From Chitinophagaceae bacterium (GTDB lineage: Bacteria; Bacteroidota; Bacteroidia; Chitinophagales; Chitinophagaceae), in contig JAICHT010000094.1 of the NCBI GenBank assembly GCA_025924755.1, positions 1 through 11,943 on the forward strand: DNA of 11,943 nucleotides, written 5' to 3'. The translations under genes and the position numbers were made by a program. Below are positions 6,278 to 11,943 of the stretch, piece by piece (the first letter of the stretch is position 1; each line of letters starts with the position of its first letter). The notes under the pieces are model-generated. The model was not told the origin of the DNA. It was given only the letters and a program-made list of their open reading frames with translations, and made no database searches.

Positions 6278-6829
6278 ATGAAGCGGATTCTTTTAATGGC
6301 AGCAATTGCCCTAAGTATGTCAGCAAACAGCTTTGCACAAAAAACAGTAATGGTGGGCGGTGCAGCTATGTACCCCACCAAAAACATTATTGAAAATGCA
6401 GTCAATTCAAATGATCACACCACCTTAGTAGCTGCTGTAAAAGCTGCTGGTTTGGTAGATGCGTTAGAAAGCAATGGCCCGTTTACCGTATTTGCCCCCA
6501 CGAACGAAGCGTTTAATATGTTGCCTGCAGGCACGGTGGATAACTTATTGAAGCCGGAAAACAGGGAGAAACTGCAAGCCATTCTTAAGTACCACGTCGT
6601 ACCGGGGAAAGTAGATGCGGCAGAACTGAAAAAAATGATCAAACAAAACAATGGCAAAGCCACTTTAAAAACTTTAAACGGCGCTGATTTGTATGCCAGC
6701 CTGGACGATAAAGGCAATGTGTGGATATGGGATGAAAATGGCGGGAAAGCTATGGTTGCTATCCCAAATGTAAACCAGTCAAATGGGGTGATACATGTAG
6801 TAGATCACGTTCTGCTGCCCAAAATGTAA
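6278..6829 (+). CDS. Secreted fasciclin (FAS1) domain protein
   Basis: A 183-residue exported protein with a Sec signal peptide (about 1-20, M-K-R-I then a hydrophobic core ending S-F-A before Q) and one FAS1 domain (about 36-183). Both conserved FAS1 blocks are present: F-T-V-F-A-P-T-N-E-A-F (69-79) and G-V-I-H-V-V-D-H-V-L-L-P (170-181), with the Y-H-V-V-P-G turn at 105-110. FAS1 domains mediate adhesion or matrix contacts in other systems; the bacterial role is not known from sequence. It lacks a lipobox, so it should be periplasmic or released. Its place behind a sigma/anti-sigma pair suggests it is a regulon member or the sensed partner, which is inference. A terminator follows 25 nt after the stop. 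Confidence 0.95.
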   Translation: MKRILLMAAIALSMSANSFAQKTVMVGGAAMYPTKNIIENAVNSNDHTTLVAAVKAAGLVDALESNGPFTVFAPTNEAFNMLPAGTVDNLLKPENREKLQAILKYHVVPGKVDAAELKKMIKQNNGKATLKTLNGADLYASLDDKGNVWIWDENGGKAMVAIPNVNQSNGVIHVVDHVLLPKM

Positions 6830-6854
6830 AAGTAAAAGTTCAACGTAAAGATTT

Positions 6855-6877
6855 ATCCCCGCTTTTGCGGGGATTTT
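6855..6877 (+). terminator. Intrinsic terminator after the fasciclin gene
   Basis: A perfect 8-bp stem ATCCCCGC (6855-6862)/GCGGGGAT (6867-6874) with a TTTT loop, followed by TTT. It ends the sigma/anti-sigma/fasciclin unit and separates it from rimO. Confidence 0.88.
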
Positions 6878-6952
6878 CGTTTAGGATTAACAGTAACTTC
6901 CAATGTTTTAGCGACCTTTGCATTTCAAAATTTTCTTCTCCGGAAGATAGGC

Positions 6953-8260
6953 ATGAAAGTAAAAACACTAAAAAGAGACAAGGTCAATATTATTACCCTG
7001 GGCTGCAGCAAGAACATGGTAGATAGTGAAATATTAAGCGGCCAGTTGCAGGCTGGTGAAATAGATGTAGTGCACGAAAGTAAAAAACGCGATCACAATA
7101 TTGTGGTGGTCAATACTTGCGGCTTTATTGACAAGGCCAAAGAAGAATCGGTGAATACCATTCTTGAACAAGTAGCTTTAAAGCAAAAAGGAAAACTGGA
7201 TAAGGTATATGTAACCGGCTGTTTAAGTCAGCGTTACCGTGATGACTTGGAGCAAAGTATTCCGGAGGTAGATGCTTTTTTCGGCACTATGGAGCTGCCT
7301 TTAATTTTAAAGCAGTTTGAAGTAGATTATAAAAGTGAGTTACTAGGAGAACGTTTATTAGCAACGCCACCACATTATGCATATGTAAAAATTGCGGAAG
7401 GTTGTAACCGTACCTGTGCTTTTTGTGCCATTCCGTTAATGCGGGGTGCTCATTCCAGCCGGACTATTGAAGACATTGTAAAAGAGGCCGAAACGTTAGC
7501 AAAGCGGGGTGTAAAAGAAATTATGCTGATTGCCCAGGAGCTTACGTACTATGGTTTGGACCTGTATAAAAAGCGTATGCTTGCTGACTTATTAAAACGA
7601 TTAAGTGATGTGCCGGGTATCGAATGGATCCGATTACATTATGCGTATCCGCATAAGTTTCCTATGGACATATTAGACGTAATGCGGGAGCGGGATAATA
7701 TTTGTAATTACCTGGATATGCCTTTGCAACATGCAGCCGACGCCATGCTGAAGGCCATGAAGCGTAATATAACACGTACAGAAATGGAAGACCTGGTGCA
7801 ACGCATTCGGGAAACCGTTCCGGGTATATGCTTACGTACCACGTTGATTACCGGCTTCCCAGGAGAAACGATTGATGACGTTGAAGAACTAAAAGCTTTT
7901 TTGGAGAAAGAACGTTTTGACAGGGTTGGAATTTTTACTTATTCTCATGAAGAAGGAACATCTGCCCATAGCCTAATTGATGATGTGCCTGCCGAAGAAA
8001 AGCAACGACGTGCTGAAGATATTATGGCCGTGCAGCAAGAGATCAGTTATGAAAAAAACCAGAAGAAAATAGGGCAAACCTTTAAAGTATTGGTTGATAA
8101 AAAAGAAGCGGGCCGCTATATAGGCCGTACCGAATTTGATAGTGTGGAAGTGGATAATGAAGTTATTATTCAAACCGATAAAAAACTGCAACCCGGAAAC
8201 TTTTACCAGGTGAAGATTACAAAGGCATATGATTATGATTTGGAAGGAGAATTAGTATAA
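6953..8260 (+). CDS. rimO: Ribosomal protein S12 methylthiotransferase RimO
   Basis: A radical-SAM enzyme with two iron-sulfur clusters that adds a methylthio group to the conserved aspartate of ribosomal protein S12 (Asp88/89). At 435 residues it is full length. The N-terminal MTTase domain carries cluster ligands Cys18 (in T-L-G-C-S-K-N), Cys56 (V-N-T-C-G-F-I) and Cys90 (V-T-G-C-L-S-Q). The radical-SAM motif CxxxCxxC is Cys151, Cys155 and Cys158 (G-C-N-R-T-C-A-F-C). The segment I-A-Q-E-L-T-Y-Y-G, the L-D-M-P-L-Q-H stretch and the C-terminal TRAM domain (from about 375) complete the architecture. G-F-I-D-K-A-K-E-E-S after Cys56 favours RimO over the tRNA enzyme MiaB. A near-consensus -7 box, GACCTTTG, lies at 6913-6920. 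The gene ends in a shared terminator. Confidence 0.96.
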   Translation: MKVKTLKRDKVNIITLGCSKNMVDSEILSGQLQAGEIDVVHESKKRDHNIVVVNTCGFIDKAKEESVNTILEQVALKQKGKLDKVYVTGCLSQRYRDDLEQSIPEVDAFFGTMELPLILKQFEVDYKSELLGERLLATPPHYAYVKIAEGCNRTCAFCAIPLMRGAHSSRTIEDIVKEAETLAKRGVKEIMLIAQELTYYGLDLYKKRMLADLLKRLSDVPGIEWIRLHYAYPHKFPMDILDVMRERDNICNYLDMPLQHAADAMLKAMKRNITRTEMEDLVQRIRETVPGICLRTTLITGFPGETIDDVEELKAFLEKERFDRVGIFTYSHEEGTSAHSLIDDVPAEEKQRRAEDIMAVQQEISYEKNQKKIGQTFKVLVDKKEAGRYIGRTEFDSVEVDNEVIIQTDKKLQPGNFYQVKITKAYDYDLEGELV

Positions 8261-8285
8261 CCTTTTTTTCAAGGCGTAAACTATA

Positions 8286-8317
8286 AAAATAGCAGCACAA
8301 ACTTGTGCTGCTATTTT
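8286..8317. terminator. Bidirectional terminator between rimO and the minus-strand gene
   Basis: A perfect 15-bp stem, 8286-8300 with 8303-8317, runs from an A4 flank to a T4 flank through AGCAGCACAA/TTGTGCTGCT with a 2-nt AC centre. Both strands therefore end in a T-run. It serves converging rimO and the secreted-protein gene. Confidence 0.9.
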
Positions 8318-8363
8318 GCATTAAAAGGCTATTATATACAATAGGTAGTAGGTAAGCAGTAAC

Positions 8364-8801
8364 TTATTTAAAAATCAATTCCTGGGTCATTTTCCCTCCC
8401 AATAGTTCCCGCATATCGTTCCTGGAAATAGCAGCGCTATGTCGGGCATCCTCATTTCCCAAAAGTTTAGCAGATAGCGCATCCATTTTATCATTAAGGC
8501 CGTCAAGCGCCGCATAATTTTTTATTTGGTAAAGTAACAGCAGATCCCAATCGGTACTGCTAGCCGGTTCCGCATTTAAAATTTTATAATCGGTAACAAG
8601 GCCATCAGCTTTTGCTTGCTTCATCATTTTAACCCATCCGTCGTTTAAATTTCTTAGATACGTCATACCCATACCAGGCTTGGTCTTTACAAACTGAACA
8701 TGCCATAGCGGTCCTTCCGTAAAAGGTTTATTTGTTTGGCTAAAGGCAGTGGCAGATAAAAAAAGCAGAAACATGAGAAGTGAAAGAACTGACTTTTTCA
8801 T
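8364..8801 (-). CDS. Small secreted protein of unknown function
   Basis: A 145-residue protein with a clear Sec signal peptide (M-K-K-S, hydrophobic core 5-20, cleavage near S-A-T-A-F-S before Q22). I do not recognise the family. The mature part (about 124 residues) alternates strand-like and helix-like segments: P-L-W-H-V-Q-F-V-K-T-K-P-G (31-43), a helix about 46-67, strands L-V-T-D-Y-K-I-L (68-75) and D-W-D-L-L-L-L-Y-Q-I (84-93), then a helix about 96-114. This beta-alpha-beta-beta-alpha order is reminiscent of the dimeric alpha/beta-barrel (ferredoxin-like) fold of small NIPSNAP- or EthD-like proteins, but that is a guess from pattern. There are no cysteines in the mature part and no lipobox. 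It stands alone, between a shared terminator and a 309-bp divergent gap. Confidence 0.85.
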   Translation of the reverse strand: MKKSVLSLLMFLLFLSATAFSQTNKPFTEGPLWHVQFVKTKPGMGMTYLRNLNDGWVKMMKQAKADGLVTDYKILNAEPASSTDWDLLLLYQIKNYAALDGLNDKMDALSAKLLGNEDARHSAAISRNDMRELLGGKMTQELIFK

Positions 8802-9110
8802 AATTGTAGTTTTATGGTTGAAAATGATAAACAGTCCAAATCATTTTAAAAGGTTGCAGCAGAAACGGTGGAAGTTTTATGATAATCTGTTCTCAGGGGC
8901 GAAGCACACCTAACCAAAATACCATTCAAACCTGCACTTTGCAATGGATGGAAATAGATGTTATAGTATCGTAAGAGTAGCAGTATTGATATTCTAATTT
9001 AAATAAAAAAATCAGCAAATAAAAATTTCGTTTACATTAATTAGTATTCAAGCCGACCCTTTTTAGTTAGCTAACATCAATTGCAGTAATTTGTACTATC
9101 ATTTGCAGGT
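8802..9110. other. Divergent intergenic region, 309 bp
   Basis: This AT-rich gap separates the minus-strand secreted-protein gene from the plus-strand glycoside hydrolase gene and should hold both promoters. I find no exact TAnnTTTG box on either strand, only shortened matches (TAATTTG near 9087-9093 on plus; TATTTTGG on minus near 8914-8921). A perfect 10-bp palindrome GTTAGCTAAC lies at 9066-9075, 35 nt before the hydrolase start. No small gene, RNA or repeat was recognised. Confidence 0.6.
9066..9075. promoter_or_regulatory. Perfect palindrome, possible operator upstream of the hydrolase gene
   Basis: GTTAGCTAAC is a perfect 10-bp palindrome placed 35 nt before the hydrolase ATG, where a regulator could overlap the promoter. 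There is only one copy and no known consensus was matched, so this is weak. Confidence 0.25.
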
Positions 9111-10520
9111 ATGAAAAAGCAATTGCTCTTAATTTTATTAATACTGTTTGCATCTTTTTCTTTTGCTCAAAAATCTATGACCCATGGACGATTACACGTA
9201 ACCAAAGACGGGCATTATTTGCAATACGAAGATGGTACTCCTTTCTTTTGGTTGGGTGATACGGGTTGGGAATTGTTTCACCGCCTGAAGCTGGAAGAAA
9301 TAGGGCGGTACTTAGAGAACAGAAGTCAAAAAGGATTTACGGTGATCCAGGCAGTAATATTAGCTGAATTTAATGGATTAAGAAAACCGAATCAATATGG
9401 AGAAGTTCCATTCAAAGATTTAGATCCGGCACAACCGAACGAGAAATATTTTCAGCTAATTGATACTACTATTAAGATGGCTGCCAATAAAAATTTGTTT
9501 ATGGGATTATTGCCCACCTGGGGCGACAAGGTAACAAAAGCATGGGGGGAAGGTCCGGTAGTTTTTGATTCTGTGAATGCTTATACCTATGGTTTGTATT
9601 TAGGTAAAAGATACGCTTCCTATCCTAATATCATCTGGATATTAGGCGGCGACCGTCCTCCTTATACCGATTCTGCTGATTACCGGCCGGTATGGCGGCA
9701 AATGGCCAGAGGAATAAAAGAAGGTGCTGGTGGCAACGCTATGTTTGCCTATCATCCTGCAGGAGGTCATTCTACTTCTGAAAATATACAAAATGAGCCT
9801 TGGCTCAATATCAATATGATGCAATCGGGTCATGGAAGCGGGCATGATGTGCCGGTTTGGAATTGGATTACAAAAGACCGGAACCTTACTCCTACAAAAC
9901 CCACTTTGGATGCCGAACCTAACTACGAAGATCACCCGGTAAACCCCTGGCCAAAATGGAATCCTGCCAACGGCTATTTCAGTGCTTACGATGTGCGGAA
10001 ACAAACCTATCGTTCGGTATTTGCCGGTGCTTGCGGCGTTACATATGGGCATCATGCGGTATGGCAGTTTTACAGTCCCCGTGAAGAAAAGATCAATCAT
10101 GCCAATAGATATTGGACAGAAGCACTTGACCGTCCCGGCGCTTTCCAGGTTGGATATTTAAGAAATTTAATATTGTCCAGACCTGCTTTAACCCGTGTGC
10201 CCGATCAATCGTTAATAGTAGCGGGACAAGGGGAGAAAGGGAGTTATATCACCGCTTTTAGAGATTCCGCGAATTCGTATGCCATGATCTATTTGCCTGT
10301 AGGAAAGAATATTGCAATTAATATGAACTTTCTAAAAGGCAACAAAGTTATAGTTTGGTGGTTTAATCCAAAAGATGGAAGTGTAAAAAAAACTGGCGAA
10401 AAAGAAAAGGCATATGTGATGTCTTTTACGCCACCAACTTTGGGCAATGAAAATGATTGGGTATTGATTTTGGATGATCCAACGTACAATTATGATATGC
10501 CAGCAAAAAGAAAGGAGTAA
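9111..10520 (+). CDS. Secreted DUF4038 glycoside hydrolase, GH140 (apiosidase)-like
   Basis: A 469-residue exported enzyme with a signal peptide at about 1-19 (M-K-K-Q, leucine-rich core, F-S-F-A before Q). The main part is a DUF4038 TIM barrel (about 25-355), marked by D-G-T-P-F-F-W-L-G-D-T-G-W-E-L (41-55), I-I-W-I-L-G-G-D-R-P (174-183) and P-T-L-D-A-E-P-N-Y-E-D (264-274). The likely catalytic acids are Asp181 and Glu269 by position in these motifs. A C-terminal beta domain (about 362-460) corresponds to the so-called putative collagen-binding domain usually paired with DUF4038; it ends with N-D-W-V-L-I-L-D-D-P. The family includes GH140 apiosidases acting on rhamnogalacturonan II, but members vary, so the substrate is uncertain. 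There is no lipobox, so it is probably periplasmic. The aldehyde dehydrogenase gene begins 5 nt after the stop, suggesting one operon. Confidence 0.9.
   Translation: MKKQLLLILLILFASFSFAQKSMTHGRLHVTKDGHYLQYEDGTPFFWLGDTGWELFHRLKLEEIGRYLENRSQKGFTVIQAVILAEFNGLRKPNQYGEVPFKDLDPAQPNEKYFQLIDTTIKMAANKNLFMGLLPTWGDKVTKAWGEGPVVFDSVNAYTYGLYLGKRYASYPNIIWILGGDRPPYTDSADYRPVWRQMARGIKEGAGGNAMFAYHPAGGHSTSENIQNEPWLNINMMQSGHGSGHDVPVWNWITKDRNLTPTKPTLDAEPNYEDHPVNPWPKWNPANGYFSAYDVRKQTYRSVFAGACGVTYGHHAVWQFYSPREEKINHANRYWTEALDRPGAFQVGYLRNLILSRPALTRVPDQSLIVAGQGEKGSYITAFRDSANSYAMIYLPVGKNIAINMNFLKGNKVIVWWFNPKDGSVKKTGEKEKAYVMSFTPPTLGNENDWVLILDDPTYNYDMPAKRKE
10511..10517 (+). promoter_or_regulatory. Strong Shine-Dalgarno sequence for the aldehyde dehydrogenase gene
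   Basis: AAAGGAG sits 8 nt before the ATG at 10526 and overlaps the last codons of the hydrolase gene. It supports that ATG as the true start and translational coupling. It stands out because most genes in this window lack such a site. Confidence 0.55.
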
Positions 10521-10525
10521 GTAAT

Positions 10526-11943
10526 ATGTTTAAAGATGCCACAATTGATGAAATAAACGCTGCCCTGCAAAGCTCATGGCAGGCATTTGAAGTATATAGG
10601 GGCTTAAATTTAAAACAGCGTGCCGATTTTTTAAGAGCTATTGCAAACGAGCTAAATGCGGATGAAAAAGCATTAGTACAAATGGCCAGTAAAGAAACGC
10701 ATTTAGAGGAGCCCCGGTTACGGGTAGAATTGAAACGAACTATTTTCCAGTTAACCTCATATGCCCAGGCTTGCGAAGAAGGAGCCTGGCTGGATATCCG
10801 CATTGATACCGGTGATGCTAATCGTAATCCACCAAAACCTGACCTGCGAAAAATGATGATTCCTTTAGGCCCGGTTGTGGTATTCGGCGCTTCCAATTTT
10901 CCGTTTGCGTATTCTACATCCGGTGGTGATACGGCATGTGCTTTTGCGGCCGGTTGCCCGGTATTAATTAAAGCCCATCCTGCCCATGCACAAACATCAG
11001 AGTTACAGGCAGCCGCTATAAAAAAAGCAGCGCAAAAATGTAAGCTGCCCGAAGACATATTTATTCATATTCATGGTTCCGGTTTTGAAGTAGGGAAAGC
11101 GTTGGTGCAGCATCCACTCACCAAAGCGGTAGGCTTTACAGGTTCTTTTGAAGGTGGCAAGGCCTTGTTTGATTTAGCTAATAACAGAACAGTTCCGATA
11201 CCGGTTTTTGCGGAAATGGGCAGTGTCAATCCCGTGTTTTTATTACCTCAAAAGCTGGAAGAAGATACTGCCGCAATTGCTGATATGTATGCTGCTTCTA
11301 TTACTACCAGTGTTGGGCAGTTTTGTACCAATCCCGGCATTATTGTAGGCATTGAAAGCGAATCCCTGCGAGAGTTTACAAAATTATTAAGCAAAAAGAT
11401 AGAACAGGTTAAGCCTGCTAAAATGTTGCATATTGGAATTGCAAAAAGCTTTCAGGCAAAAAGGGCAGGAGCTTTAGCACAACCCAATATATCAGTAGCT
11501 GGTCAAACAACCTTTGATGCGGCTGAAGATGAAAGCATTCCGACTATTGCGCAAACTACCGGTGAAACTTTTATATCCAATCCTATCCTTCACAAGGAAA
11601 TTTTTGGACCATATTCGTTACTGGTAAGATGTAAAAGTATAGACGAAATGCTGGCAGTAGCCCAAAGTATAGAAGGTCAGTTAACAACTACTTTGCTGGC
11701 AACCCACGATGAAGCAAAAGAAAATAATCGCTTGGTAAATACCCTTCAACAAATTTGCGGACGCTTTGTTTTTAATGGCGTACCTACAGGGGTGGAGGTG
11801 GCTGTTGCTATGCAGCATGGCGGCCCGTATCCTGCTACTACCGACAGCCGTTTTACTGCAGTGGGTGCCGATGGCATCAAACGGTTTGCCCGGCCTTTCT
11901 GCTATCAAAACTGGCCGGATGATTTATTGCCTGCGGAGCTGAA
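10526..11943 (+). CDS. Aldehyde dehydrogenase (NADP+), alpha-ketoglutarate-semialdehyde type, 3' end cut by window
   Basis: 472 codons are visible without a stop before the window edge. This is an ALDH-superfamily enzyme of the KGSADH-like, NADP-preferring branch, which oxidises 2,5-dioxopentanoate to 2-oxoglutarate at the end of oxidative pentose, uronate or hydroxyproline degradation. Visible motifs are G-A-S-N-F-P-F-A-Y-S (121-130, with the conserved Asn124), the cofactor-binding I-K-A-H-P-A-H (148-154), G-F-T-G-S (203-207), F-A-E-M-G-S-V-N-P (228-236, general base Glu230), the nucleophile Cys267 in G-Q-F-C-T-N-P-G, and E-I-F-G-P (358-362). The N-terminus begins about 30-40 residues later than I expect for this branch, and an in-frame TGA at 10493 rules out a longer start. 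A good Shine-Dalgarno sequence supports this ATG. The exact substrate cannot be fixed from sequence. Confidence 0.92.
   Translation, partial: MFKDATIDEINAALQSSWQAFEVYRGLNLKQRADFLRAIANELNADEKALVQMASKETHLEEPRLRVELKRTIFQLTSYAQACEEGAWLDIRIDTGDANRNPPKPDLRKMMIPLGPVVVFGASNFPFAYSTSGGDTACAFAAGCPVLIKAHPAHAQTSELQAAAIKKAAQKCKLPEDIFIHIHGSGFEVGKALVQHPLTKAVGFTGSFEGGKALFDLANNRTVPIPVFAEMGSVNPVFLLPQKLEEDTAAIADMYAASITTSVGQFCTNPGIIVGIESESLREFTKLLSKKIEQVKPAKMLHIGIAKSFQAKRAGALAQPNISVAGQTTFDAAEDESIPTIAQTTGETFISNPILHKEIFGPYSLLVRCKSIDEMLAVAQSIEGQLTTTLLATHDEAKENNRLVNTLQQICGRFVFNGVPTGVEVAVAMQHGGPYPATTDSRFTAVGADGIKRFARPFCYQNWPDDLLPAEL

Noticed and set aside
9111..10520. Collagenase or collagen-binding function for the hydrolase
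   Set aside because: The 'putative collagen-binding' label belongs to a C-terminal domain common in DUF4038 glycoside hydrolases. The catalytic part is a glycosidase barrel with no protease motif.
10426..11058. Minus-strand open frame of 210 codons opposite the hydrolase/dehydrogenase junction
   Set aside because: It covers the ends of two well-supported plus-strand genes, and its translation has the low-complexity Ser/Ala/Cys bias of an antisense shadow.
1..11943. CRISPR array, tRNA, rRNA, transposase, prophage or defence genes
   Set aside because: None was recognised on either strand; the only repeats are the short ones listed.

Overview
The window looks like chromosome from a member of the Bacteroidota, most likely the Chitinophagaceae or a close relative. 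Four things point there: moderately AT-rich DNA; most genes lack a strong Shine-Dalgarno sequence; an exact Bacteroidota -7 box (TAnnTTTG) precedes rpmB; and the marker run rpmB-rpmG-DUF4295-ftsY is present. No rRNA, tRNA, CRISPR array, insertion sequence or phage gene was seen. This is mostly conserved core genome with a more variable sugar/carbon-catabolism end on the right.

Left part (1-2358). A DUF4197 gene on the plus strand converges on lpdA (dihydrolipoyl dehydrogenase, minus strand), with a strong bidirectional terminator hairpin between them. The DUF4197 gene is odd: its signal peptide can be read from an ATG at 118, but codon 3 is TAA, so as written only an internal GTG opens a frame without a leader peptide.

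Centre (2547-8260, all plus strand). A small gene resembling the Rho inhibitor Rof/YaeO is followed by the ribosomal-protein run L28-L33-DUF4295 and its terminator. Next comes an unexplained long inverted repeat and the SRP receptor gene ftsY. An ECF sigma factor, its membrane anti-sigma factor and a secreted fasciclin-domain protein follow, and then rimO (ribosomal protein S12 methylthiotransferase). In many Bacteroidota ftsY and rimO are close neighbours, so the sigma/anti-sigma/fasciclin trio looks like a cassette set between them. Ribosomal proteins, a membrane-targeting GTPase and a ribosome-modifying enzyme make this a translation/secretion neighbourhood. The sigma and anti-sigma genes presumably form a membrane stress switch, with the fasciclin protein a plausible target.

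Right part (8286-11943). A bidirectional terminator separates rimO from a minus-strand gene for a small secreted protein of unknown function. A 309-bp divergent intergenic region follows. Then come a secreted DUF4038/GH140-type (apiosidase-like) glycoside hydrolase and, 5 nt downstream behind a good Shine-Dalgarno sequence, an aldehyde dehydrogenase of the NADP-dependent alpha-ketoglutarate-semialdehyde type. That gene runs off the right edge. The last two genes look like the start of a catabolic operon.

I saw no clear candidate for a wholly new system. The points most worth checking are the interrupted DUF4197 signal peptide, the Rof-like gene, the inverted repeat in front of ftsY and the ECF cassette position.
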